Shown: one piece after another, positions 26,031 to 36,300 of the stretch
How positions within the stretch are numbered: the stretch's first letter is position 1
Layout: each line of letters starts with the position of its first letter
Origin: CAYVTV01 sp964563105
GTDB taxonomy: Bacteria > Bacteroidota > Bacteroidia > Bacteroidales > GCA-2748055
Length of the DNA: 38,560 nt
Reading direction: 5' to 3'
Assembly: GCA_964563105.1 (NCBI GenBank)
Contig: CAZLXM010000032.1
Span: forward strand, 1-38,560
Program-made: the position numbers and the translations under genes
The notes under the pieces: generated by a model
The model's database searches: none
Seen by the model: only the letters and a program-made list of their open reading frames with translations
Told to the model about the DNA's origin: nothing

Positions 26031-26069
26031 TGTTTTCCGGGATGTTTTTTAAAACGATTCAGGAAAACA
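26031..26069. terminator. stem-loop behind the small membrane-protein gene
   Basis: TGTTTTCC (26031-26038) pairs with GGAAAACA (26062-26069), and the stem continues through GGAT/ATTC and GTTTT/AAAAC with single mismatches. It begins 8 bp past the stop of the 26078-26536 gene. No T-run follows on the minus strand, so termination is a plausible but unproven role. Confidence 0.35.
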
Positions 26070-26077
26070 GCTTATAC

Positions 26078-26536
26078 TTATTTTTGATTATAGAGTCTTT
26101 TAGTATCAGTAATTAATAAATTACGAAAATACCTTAAACTTGAAAGGGATAATGCCATGCCAATCCCTATATAAATTATTGAAAGATATTGTTTAGGGAG
26201 GGGCGAATGTCGAAGAATTATTCCCATTGAAACCATAATAAAAATGAGGAAATAGCTTTTCCATGAAATAAATGAAAATGCACAAGCTTTTTGTGGCATC
26301 TTTGAAATCCTGTCAAGATTTTTGTTTACAATTTTGAGAAATCCGAAATGATGAATGATTAATGCGGCAATTATTCCAATCAGGATATAGGGTGAGGTTT
26401 TTTTTTCATATATTGATAACCACTGATAAGCTATAAATAAAAGCATTATTCCAACACTGCACCACATTAATCCAGCAATCAAAATCAACAATTCTCTTGA
26501 AATAGCAGGTTTAAACTTATCTTTAATTGTGGACAT
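26078..26536 (-). CDS. small integral membrane protein of unknown function
   Basis: The ATG at 26536 (MSTIKDKF) is preferred over a TTG 11 codons upstream and gives 152 residues. Four hydrophobic segments are visible: LLILIAGLMWCSVGIMLLFI, YILIGIIAALIIHHFGFL, YFLIFIMVSMGIIL and YLSIIYIGIGMALSLSSLRY. Short basic loops lie between them and an Arg/Lys-rich tail follows. A histidine pair (HHFGF) sits in the second helix. The family is not recognised. It lies between the phosphodiesterase gene (93-127 bp) and the glycosyltransferase gene with no overlap, so no operon partner is evident. Confidence 0.75.
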   Translation of the reverse strand: MSTIKDKFKPAISRELLILIAGLMWCSVGIMLLFIAYQWLSIYEKKTSPYILIGIIAALIIHHFGFLKIVNKNLDRISKMPQKACAFSFISWKSYFLIFIMVSMGIILRHSPLPKQYLSIIYIGIGMALSLSSLRYFRNLLITDTKRLYNQK

Positions 26537-26662
26537 GGAAATAATACTTATTACATTTGCATGTATCAATTACACATCATGTTGAGGATAATTATTATAA
26601 TTATCCGGAATTTCTTCTCTTATCTGATAAATTGACTGTAATTATTTATTTTCTGAAAGTTT

Positions 26663-27997
26663 TTATTCGTTAATAATACCGGGAAAAAGTTTTCCGTCAG
26701 GGGCTTTAAAATCTAATTTTAACAGATGCGAAACTAATGGCGCAATGTCAATAAGTTCAATACCCGAAACAATTTTGTCTTTTTGAATTCCCGAGCCAAA
26801 AGCCATGAATACTGTATGCATTGACCGATATGCAGGATCGTAACCATGTCCGCTTTTAGGCTTGCCTTTATTCAGCACAAAAGCATTCCCGTCAATTTTA
26901 TTGCTTAAAGCAATACCCTCTTCCATCGCAAGGGCTATTGGCGTTTCAGGATTTGCCCCCATTTTATCTAATTCATTTCTATCCAGTAATTTAAAATCTC
27001 CTCTTTGATATTCGGGTGAATTTTTAAGTATTGAAATAACTGACTTCAAAGTAATAGAATCATTCTTGTCTTTAAGATATAAAAAAGCTCCATTAAACTT
27101 CGCTTTCCAGTCTTTATCTTTAATTAATCCGTGTTCGTTTAAATATACATTTGGTGCAAAAGTAGCCTTGGTGTTGATATGTCCATGATCTCCAACAATA
27201 ATTACAGCGGTTGATTTTTCAATTCCGGCTTTTTTGATAGTTTTTAAAACTGTACCGATAAGACTGTCTGTTAGCTGTACAATATTTCTTACTTCAGGAC
27301 TATCTGTTCCGAAATTGTGCTGGTAATGGTCAGTATCCAGAAAATGAATTGCCATTAAATTGGGTTTATATTTTTCAATAATGTAATTTGAAATTTCCGC
27401 AACAGTTTTACTGTGAGCAAAATTTACATGACTTAGATCTTCGGTAGTGAATTTTTTTCCGATATCCTTTTCAATATTTGATAATAAGTTATTTGGGCTT
27501 ATATAAGCTTTAGTTAATGAGAGCTGATCTTTTTGTTCGTTTTTTTCCGGAAGCATAACAGGGAAATTATAATCTATTGGTGCCTCGGCAGTTCCCGGCC
27601 AGTATACAGAACCAGATATCATGCCGGCATTTTTTACAGCCTCCCATAATGTTCCGGATTTTATTGCCTTATGATATAAATAGTCAGTTGGGCCTCCTTC
27701 AAAAGGTGCATTAAAATAAATTCCATGAGTGGAAGGATAAGCACCGGTTGTAATAGATGTATGTGATGGTCGCGTAACCGATGGGAATACACTTTTTATT
27801 CCATCCGGGGCATAGACGCCCTTATGCTTCAATTTTTGCAATATTGGTGCAGGCCAGGAAGAATCCATATAATACTCCGGATGAGCACCGTCTATGGTAA
27901 TTAACAGAACATGTTTTACGGGATGTGTAACTGAATTACAGGTAATAATCGAAAAAATGATTATAACAAGGGAAATTGATTTTATTAGTTTATTCAT
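26663..27997 (-). CDS. type I phosphodiesterase / nucleotide pyrophosphatase lipoprotein (alkaline phosphatase superfamily)
   Basis: This 444-residue lipoprotein (lipobox IIFSIITC, Cys20) belongs to the ENPP-like branch of the alkaline phosphatase superfamily. It would hydrolyse phosphodiester or pyrophosphate bonds outside the cytoplasm. The first metal aspartate is D36 in LLITIDGAHPEYY, and the nucleophile is T75 in PSVTRPSHTSITTG, the usual Thr site. HFLDTDHYQHNFG supplies Asp and His ligands, VIIVGDHGHI gives the D-H pair, and SGHGYDP gives the last histidine. All expected ligands are present. Substrates in the family range from nucleotides to phosphonates and lipids, so none is named. 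Confidence 0.9.
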   Translation of the reverse strand: MNKLIKSISLVIIIFSIITCNSVTHPVKHVLLITIDGAHPEYYMDSSWPAPILQKLKHKGVYAPDGIKSVFPSVTRPSHTSITTGAYPSTHGIYFNAPFEGGPTDYLYHKAIKSGTLWEAVKNAGMISGSVYWPGTAEAPIDYNFPVMLPEKNEQKDQLSLTKAYISPNNLLSNIEKDIGKKFTTEDLSHVNFAHSKTVAEISNYIIEKYKPNLMAIHFLDTDHYQHNFGTDSPEVRNIVQLTDSLIGTVLKTIKKAGIEKSTAVIIVGDHGHINTKATFAPNVYLNEHGLIKDKDWKAKFNGAFLYLKDKNDSITLKSVISILKNSPEYQRGDFKLLDRNELDKMGANPETPIALAMEEGIALSNKIDGNAFVLNKGKPKSGHGYDPAYRSMHTVFMAFGSGIQKDKIVSGIELIDIAPLVSHLLKLDFKAPDGKLFPGIINE

Positions 27998-28300
27998 TTT
28001 TCTGCTTTTTTCATAATTCTATATTGTCTGGCCAGGTATTACTTTATATTAATCTTATAAGCGGATAAAATATAAAAATTAGTATTTAACTTTTATCAAA
28101 ATTAAATAAATAATAGTATAAAATCAATGGATTGTTTTTATTTCCGGGATATTGGTTCAAAGGCTTATTCTTACATTTTAAAGTATTTTCGCAGAAAAAC
28201 ATTTTATTAAATTCAAGATTAATAGGTAAGAATCGTTATCGAATTTTGATTTTTACGGAGAAGTAAAATCAATAAATAAAATTTATTAATAGCCGGAATT
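27998..28300. other. 303-bp intergenic region with stem-loop and shared 13-mer
   Basis: A stem-loop at 28246-28272 (TTGATTTTTAC / GTAAAATCAA, one bulge, 6-nt loop) lies 29 bp past the stop of the FN3 gene and may end the surface-protein operon, although no T-run follows. AATCGTTATCGAA at 28231-28243 repeats the 13-mer at 7021. No gene is seen. Confidence 0.35.
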
Positions 28301-30289
28301 TTACCTTCTCAAACTTACTCCGTTGCTTTTTTCGTACTCTCTCCCATCTGCAGTTACTACTGAAATTTCATATATGTATAGCTTGCCCTCTGAAACTGAA
28401 CTGTCCAGATAATCTTCGGCAGTCCTTTCAAGTGTTGCAATAATATCCGGCTGACTTCCGGGCTGTGAGCGATAGATTTTAATTGAAACAATATTCTCAT
28501 CTGTTATCTGATCCCATTTAATTACGATTCCTTCAGGAGTATTGGATAAAGAAGAAATAGCGGGAGAAATATAATATTCTTCTTCTGTATGCCAGGTAAT
28601 TGCAATACTTTTTTCACTTTCGTTCCCGAAAAAATCAATCGCAGAAACTGAATAAGTGTAACTTTTGCCTGGTAAAAGATCTGAATCACGATAATAATTA
28701 AGGTCATTACGGAGTGTGTCATTTTCAAGACGTGAGAATTCTTTGTCCGGGAGTGTTTTTCTGTAAATTTTATAGCCTAAAAGTGTTGATAGTGCGTCAC
28801 GCATATCATCCCATATGAGAATTATTCCATCTTCAGTCTTATTTATTCTGAGATTTTCAGGACTTTCAACTGTAACTTTTTTATCAGGAACTGCGCTGGC
28901 GGATTCAGAAAAATCACTTATCTGATCCAGGTCATTTACTACCTTAACTGCATAGCGATATGTTTCATTTCCCTGTAAATATTCGGAAGAATCTGTGTAA
29001 CTATATATGGCTGAATCCACCGGGATCAGGTCGGATATCTGCATATATTCAGCAGTTTCGTAAACATACCTGTATACATAAAAACCTTTTGCAAATGGCT
29101 CATAATAGCTCCAGTATACTGTAACTCCTCCGGGGACTGATTCAGCATCAATCTCTCCGGGTGGGGGAGGAGCTTCCCCGATACTTCTGTACATTGCAGA
29201 AACTTTAGCTGTTGGCAAACTATTCTCTGTCGGACCATTCATTACAAGATAATACCAATAATTTTCATTAGCCTGATTTACTACATCAGTATAAGTGCTG
29301 TCCTGAGGAGATAGCCTGGCAATCCTTGTAAATCCGTTATCAAAGGAAGTACTCCGGTAAACCTCAATACTTCGCAGATATTGTAAATCATTAAATTTCC
29401 ATGTCAATATTATTTCATAATTTTTTTCTCCTCCTATGGCATTAAAATATTCCGGAGCAGGATTATATGTGCCCGTAATAGTACCTGCAGCAGCTATCTC
29501 AGAGTCAGGCCCGCTATTACCGTACAAATCCAGAGGTTTAATATAATACTCATAAAAAGCGGGATTTTCAACCGTAGTATCCTGAACAATAAGGAAAATT
29601 GTATCTTCTGAGCTGTTAAATCCTCTTATGGCATTTATTTTTTTAAATTCATTCCTGCCAAATATACTTCTGTAAACTGAAAATGAATTAAGGTTTCTTT
29701 GTTCCGGAACATACCATTGCAGAAATATCTGTGAAGTGAATTCCTGTTTGTCCTTGAATTCCGGTTTCAAAATATCAGTAAGTTCAGGATATTCAAGGAT
29801 ATTGCTTAGCTTTTCCCATTCCATGGAATCTTTATCTTTTATTTTTCTTACCTGGTATTGATATGATTTACCTGACTGAACTTTTTCATCAAAGTATGCC
29901 GTTCCAAAGGCTAGATGCATAAGCGGGAAATTTGGAATGTAGATACTGTCTGTAGTTTTATTTCTTGAAGCATATTCTCTCAGTAAGGAAATTTCTTCAT
30001 TTCCGGGTTTTTCCATATTTTCAAATATTGGAGAGAATAACTCCATTATGGAACTTATTGATTTTTCATCTCCTGAATAGGATGTGTTTCCAATAAGATT
30101 GAATTTTTCCTTATCTTCCTTTCTTAAAATCTGATATTGAAACCCATCCGGTATTTCATTACCAAGATAAAGCCATATTCCACGGTCAGTACTGATCGCC
30201 ACAGGCTGCTGATCCTGTGCCGAAGAAAACAAAACTGCAACTGCAGGTAAAAATATAAAGATTAATATTCTACAATATTTTTTTCCCAT
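28301..30289 (-). CDS. secreted protein with about five fibronectin type III domains
   Basis: This 662-residue exported protein has a signal peptide (ILIFIFLPAVAVLFSSAQ). The N-terminal 170 residues include a DRGIWLYLGNEIP start and look like one divergent FN3-like unit. At least five FN3 repeats follow, each about 90-100 residues, with the usual pattern of a Trp strand (LQWYVPEQRNLNSF, LTWKFNDLQYLRS, VYWSYYEPFAKG, LIWDDMRD, IKWDQITDENI) and a late YxYxVxAxD strand. No T9SS C-terminal signal or LPXTG anchor is seen at the end (KSNGVSLRR). It is the third gene of the run barrel, giant protein, FN3 protein, and probably interacts with them at the cell surface. Confidence 0.82.
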   Translation of the reverse strand: MGKKYCRILIFIFLPAVAVLFSSAQDQQPVAISTDRGIWLYLGNEIPDGFQYQILRKEDKEKFNLIGNTSYSGDEKSISSIMELFSPIFENMEKPGNEEISLLREYASRNKTTDSIYIPNFPLMHLAFGTAYFDEKVQSGKSYQYQVRKIKDKDSMEWEKLSNILEYPELTDILKPEFKDKQEFTSQIFLQWYVPEQRNLNSFSVYRSIFGRNEFKKINAIRGFNSSEDTIFLIVQDTTVENPAFYEYYIKPLDLYGNSGPDSEIAAAGTITGTYNPAPEYFNAIGGEKNYEIILTWKFNDLQYLRSIEVYRSTSFDNGFTRIARLSPQDSTYTDVVNQANENYWYYLVMNGPTENSLPTAKVSAMYRSIGEAPPPPGEIDAESVPGGVTVYWSYYEPFAKGFYVYRYVYETAEYMQISDLIPVDSAIYSYTDSSEYLQGNETYRYAVKVVNDLDQISDFSESASAVPDKKVTVESPENLRINKTEDGIILIWDDMRDALSTLLGYKIYRKTLPDKEFSRLENDTLRNDLNYYRDSDLLPGKSYTYSVSAIDFFGNESEKSIAITWHTEEEYYISPAISSLSNTPEGIVIKWDQITDENIVSIKIYRSQPGSQPDIIATLERTAEDYLDSSVSEGKLYIYEISVVTADGREYEKSNGVSLRR

Positions 30290-30331
30290 ATTTTAGGTAT
30301 TTATAGTTTATTAAAATATTTTTATTTAATT

Positions 30332-30385
30332 CCCCGTCACCTCGTCACCCGTCACCCGTCACCCGTCCCCTGTCACCTGTCACTC
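30332..30385 (-). repeat. heptamer tandem repeat with G-quadruplex motif on the transcript strand
   Basis: About seven units of a 7-base repeat (plus strand CGTCACC with variants, one unit 8 bases long) fill the 98-bp gap between the giant gene and the FN3 gene, starting a few bases after the giant gene stop. On the minus strand, which is transcribed, G-runs of 3-4 lie at 30367-30370, 30362-30364, 30355-30357 and 30348-30350 with 2-4-nt loops, a canonical four-run G-quadruplex motif. A fifth run lies at 30332-30335. The tract is strikingly G-rich against the AT-rich surroundings. Confidence 0.7.
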
Positions 30386-30387
30386 CT

Positions 30388-33300
30388 TCAATTCCCCTGC
30401 CCGCTACAGGATCCAAATCCAAAGTTCATACTGGTATTGCCCTTGGAATCAAAAAGCAGGTCCAGTTTTACACTTTCACTTACACTTCCGCTAATACAAC
30501 CTTCACAGCAAATAGCTTTCAGGCATGGGACAGGGAAGCACTGCCCGGCAGATCCTCTGATGCTAAAGCTTCCGCAACCTTCAGCAGTAAAGGTGCCTGT
30601 GTTTGTCTGATAAACGCCTGTAGCGCCCAGTTCAACTCTTGCTTCAGCGCTCAGTTTTGTACAGGTTATTGAAGAAGCTTTAAACCATGCATGGACAAAT
30701 GCCATGGCACCGATACCAAATTCACTTCCACTGCCATCAAAGCCCATCCATAAACGGCCGTCCAAACCTGCACTCAGGCCAAGACTGGCATAAAGTATAC
30801 CAAGATTGATCTCAAAATCCGGAATATTAATTATAGGGACATCCTTCTGACCTGTGATAAAAAATCCTGAAACACCTGATGAAAAGGCAGAAGGAACCTT
30901 TTTATTATAAGCAAACTGCATTAATGTCTGAACAACATCCGGTGCCATCATACGATAGTCACCAAGCAGCATTCCTGTAGACATATTGCCGAATCCGGGA
31001 GCTGTCAGCTGTCCTCCCATCAGGAAATACCAGCCTGCTGCATCAATAACAATATTGGCAGCGCCCTTGACATGTAATGCACCCATTTTCTGATCAATAT
31101 CTATATTACCTGTAAGGCGGGCATTGCGTATATCATAGCTTAAATCCATACCGCCAAATGGCAGGGGAATATTTTTAACTCCAAGACTTTCGTTATCTGC
31201 AGTAATGCTTCCATGAACTGTAAAGGTCTTCCTGAGATTTGATTCCATGCCCTTAAAACCTGTCATTTCACCACTGAAAGTAAATTTTGACCAGTCATTT
31301 ATTGAAGGTAATACTTCCATCTTACCCACAATATCTTTGAGATAAGTCTGTCCTGATCCGAGGGGCATTGTCTGCCCTTTAGGGTCCACTTCAAGCCAGG
31401 CTGCATTAACCGTACGATGTAATGTTCCTTTCAGGTTAATGCCTTCTTTGTCCTTTATTGTTCCAATAGCTGTGAAACCTGAAGCCTCCAGTTTCTGGTC
31501 ACCCTGTGCAATTCCTGATACAAACCTTACACCACCGGGCCCTTCGAAGCTGACATTGAAAGGATAAAGTGTGAATAATATCTGATTTGCCGGTTTTGAA
31601 AATCGGATCACTGCACTTCCGGGTTTTATTCTTGGAATATCCAGATCAATATTACATGACATTTCAAAGTACTTATCACCTCCTGAAAAAGAAAGTGGAC
31701 TAACTTTCAGGACTTTATGAAAAACAAGCTGCTGTTTCTGATTTCCCATGTTTATCTGTTGCTCGCCATTACTTATCAGGGAAAATGATTGAAATCTCAT
31801 TTCGCTGCCTGCTTCCATTCCGGGAAGGCCGCTTATGGAAACACCCGGATTTCCGCCACTGCCGATGATCCGGAGTTCCCAGTGAGGTTTTCTGTCTGAT
31901 CCTGTAGCAGGATTATAACCAAATGATATATTATCTGTCAGAATATTTAGTGGTGTTACACCCGAAAAAGTAAGATTATTTATTTCAAATTTTTCGGCCG
32001 TAAAGTTATCAGGTGTGATCATAATATTTTTGGCGGGTACATCTATAATCCCGGTTTTAATGGTGCCATGAGGTATATATACTCCTTTGCTGTTTTGTTG
32101 TATGGACCATGCGCTACCCTCGAAATCCCATTTTTCAAGCTTGAATTTCAGGGGATTGTTACTGCTGACTGCATCAATCTTTGTAGGCCGTAGAATAAGT
32201 TCTCCCACAGAAATATTAAGCCTGGATGGTATCATACCCTGAATATCGTTAGTCGTCAGAACTGTTGCAAGACCAATCCTGTCATTCTCCAGCCATGATT
32301 TTAATCTATCGCCTTTTGCGGAAAAATTCAGAAATTTAAACTGGATATCTCCTCCTGAAGCGCTGGTAAGTCCCCATTTTTTCAATGGATAATCATCTGC
32401 TGTAATTGTTGTGATTGATGTTTGTGTGCCTCCCGGTTGCTGAACCAGGTATAAGGGAATGTTTTCCTTGAAATAAAGATAATTATCGGAATACTGAAAT
32501 GAGTTTTTCAGGATCCCTGCTTTCCCGTTTATCCGGCCTTTATTGTTTACTGAACTGATCTTTATTAATGATCCGGTAGACGGGCTTTGCAATATACCCC
32601 AGGCATCATTCAGTATAAACCTGAGCTCTTTAAGGTCAGTATCAAAATCTGCAACTGCGGGAACACCTATTGGTATGCCTTTTGCATTCTTTTTTCCACT
32701 ATCCCTGATTTTCAGATTTACGAAAGGAATGGTTTGATTTTCTTCAGCAGTTTTAAAATTCGGATTAGCCGGAAGATTTATAAGTGAACCACTGACAAGA
32801 TAGCTGCCATCACTTTGTTTTTCTTTCTTCTTAATATCTGCTTTAAAACCATATATATCTTCAATAGCAATTTCATTCTCATCATAGAGGGTGAAATCCA
32901 ACAGATTAGCTTCCTTTAATGTAATCTGTTTTGACTGACTGATAATATTGGGGACAGCCTCGGGTTTGGAGGCCCAGACAGTAACATTTGCCGGATGTTT
33001 TGGAATTTTTTTAAGAGTATAACTTCCCTGTTCATTTGTTTTTGTTTCAATACGTTTACCGTTACCCGTCTCTATATAAACTGTTGCTTCTTCAAGTCCG
33101 GTTAATGGCATATTTCCGCTGGCAAGGTTTACTTTTCCATAAATACTGGTAGCTTTTTTGAGAAGTGCCGGAGGGTAAACCACTTCAGTTTTGCTGTCTT
33201 TAACATTATTCAGGGTATAAACAGCATCTTCCAGATCTGAATCCTCCGGAGCCTTAATATTGAATGTAAAGGAAGTAGCATTGTTTTCAAATTCAAAAAC

Positions 33301-36300
33301 TACAGTTCCTCGTCCATCAGTTATTCTGGTAATTTCCTTGCCGGGAATTTTTAATGTTACTTCAGCATCCGGAACAGCTTTTAACTGGCCTGTAATATTA
33401 AAAGGTGTGCCGGGGGCTTCTGCCACAATGAAGCGTACCCGCTTTTGCATCCGGTAAACTATATATGGTTGTAGTTCAGGTTCACCCGAACTTTTAGCCT
33501 TGGGAACATCAACGGTATATGTTTCAGTCGAAAATCCCGGATCTTTGGGTATAATGGTTATTTTACGGGCTTTTCCTGAAGGTGCTTTTATGGAAAAGAC
33601 CTGTTTACTTCCGGTTATATTAAGAAGGGAAGAAGGATTGTTATAAGTCAGACTAGTAAATTCACCATTTTCGAGCAGATAAGTTTTTACTCCGCTTACG
33701 CTTATTTCACCATCTAATATACTCCCCTTAACAGTTCCTCCGGTCATATTTTTTGCTAAATCTCCTTTCTGGCTTTCTGCTACGCTTGCGGCTATTCCTC
33801 CTTTTGATGTTTCTGTTACGCTTGCGGCTATTCCTCCCTTTGATGTTTCCGTGAAACTTCCTGCCACCCCTCCTTTTTCAGTTCCTGTAGTAGGCCCGGC
33901 TGTGCTTACACCTGTGGTGCTTAACGGTTTTCCTGTTAAACTTCCTTCCCAGGGGTTTATGTTAGATTGAGGAAGACTGAAAGGAGTAGTCCCGGTTCCG
34001 GTGGATGGCTGTCCATATTCAAACTGTAGTTCCGTAGATGCAAAAGCAAGATCATCTACCTGTACATTAGCTGCTACGGCATTTCCTCTGTCGTCAATAA
34101 CATAACCGCAAAGTAATCCATCAGGTTCCAGCTGAAAATTCTGAACTTCCTGCTGTCCCCATATCAATATACCGAGGTTACGTGCGTCTCCTTTAAAACC
34201 GGAAGGGTAACAATATAAGAAACGTTTTGGACCAGTAACTTCAGTAGGACCTTCCCTGTTGAAGTCACCCAATTCAGGGTCAAGCTTGTTAAATTCGTAA
34301 TAACCTTTCGCATCCGTTGTTGCAGTAAGTTGAGGTTTATTATAATCGGAAGAACGACTATAGCTATTCAGCATCAAGAGATTAATGTTACTCATGGGTT
34401 TGGCCCCAACCTGAGCCGCTTCCACTTTTCCTATGACCCTTGGACTGTCGGGATAAAGTTCAATATCGTATTCGTAAGTCTTTACTTTTAACTGACTGTT
34501 CCAGGTTATATTTTCGCCATAGGCGTTGTACTCAGTGTCAACTGTGCCTGAACCGAGATTTTCATATCCTTTACTGTTAAATGGAAACTCTTTTTTATCT
34601 TTTAAATAGAGTGGGTAATATGATTTTTCTTTCTTTTTGAAAATATATAAACCTTTAGTTCTGTCAGGTTCACAAAGTATATAATATTTATCCCATAAAT
34701 TATCAGGATCATGCTGTACCAGATTTTGGAAATATACAATCCCGTCACCATTGGTGTAACCAGTTTTGATATACTTCGGAAGAACATCAGCGGGTGGCAA
34801 ATTTTCTGATGAGGGATAATTAATTTCATCCCGGGGTATATGGTTAACAGGGGAATGGCGTACCATAGTCGTTTTTACATTATCCAGATCTTTCCCCTGT
34901 CCGCCCTTCACATCCCAGAATGTAGCGGTAGTCCATTGTGTATGAATTTTGAGGTTGTAGCTTTTAACATATGATACTACAGTCCCAATATCAAGGGATT
35001 GCCAGGGTTCCAGTTTAATGTTGATATCCGGACTGCAATAATATTTATTTTCCACCTTTAAACGTAATACTTTATAAAATTCGCCGGTTATGGTCTCTTT
35101 GAAATCTGCAGTACCGGAAGACCAATAGATATCACCATCAATTAATCCGAGATCCTCATCTGTATTCATAAACATAAAAGAAAAGCTTCCATCAGATGAA
35201 GTTGTTGTAGTGGCCAGAACTTTTTCATGATCGGGATAACTTTCCATGAAAGCATCTTTTTCCCGCATAAAAAGATCAGTGTCAAATACTTCCCCATCAA
35301 GATATTTGTTGCCAAAATTACCTTTAAGAACGTAGCAAACAACGAGACTTAGCTTTACGTTGGCTAGCGGTTTGGAATCAATAGTGCTGATATTGTTCTG
35401 ATTATAGTCAATTTCCTTTCTTTTTACCTGGGTAATGCCGGTAACTGTTGCGGGCCCTGAAATTTGAGAATATGATTTTTCCGCAATCTGAAAATTCATA
35501 TTTTTCTGGTTTTTCTTACTGCCTCCGCCATATGAATAACCTTGATATAATTCCTCAGCGGCCCCTTTAAATTTATAATTCAGCTTTCCTGATACCGTAG
35601 AAATGGGTACAGTATAGTTATTAGAAATTGAGGCTATTTCAGCTTTTGTTGCCATATCCTTTTTCCCCTCATGAACTTCATATATCGGCTTTTCAAAAGG
35701 GGCCCACTTAAACCAGCAAACAGGGCTTTTGCCATTGTTGGCAAACTTTGCCTGTGTTTCTCCATCTTCAGCTATAACCTGCCAGGCATAAATCCGACCC
35801 TTTTCAAGTTTTGGTTGGGCAGGTCCATATAAAAATGAGAACTTGCCATACATTTTGGTTTCAAAAAAGGGCGGGTCAGTTGCAGTCTGCATAGCCTCAT
35901 TCGGATTTTGAGTGGAATCGAGTAATTCAACAATTTTCAGGGTATATTGTGTCCAGATAGATGCATTTGTTGCAGGTGTCCAGCTGAACATTACATATTG
36001 AATGGAAGATTGATCCAGGACAGATCCGCATTGAGGATTAATAGTCATGGGTGGTTCTCCATAACGAATATTGAAAAAGTTACTGCATCCGACAGGTTCA
36101 TCCGGAGAAAGGAAATTGCCATCCGGTCCTTTTAGTCTCACACATATCTGATAGCGTCCTTCAGGCAAACCCTTGTTGATTATTTCATCAATGGGGATCC
36201 CATTGCTTATTAAATTATAGGGTTCAAAGTATCCCGAAAGCTCACTCCCGCCAATCTGGTTCATTACATTAGCTGTTATTGCAACAGGTACTCCTGTGTA

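Noticed and set aside
33745..33888. CRISPR-like 36-bp repeats
   Set aside because: Units are directly adjacent without spacers and in frame within a coding sequence.
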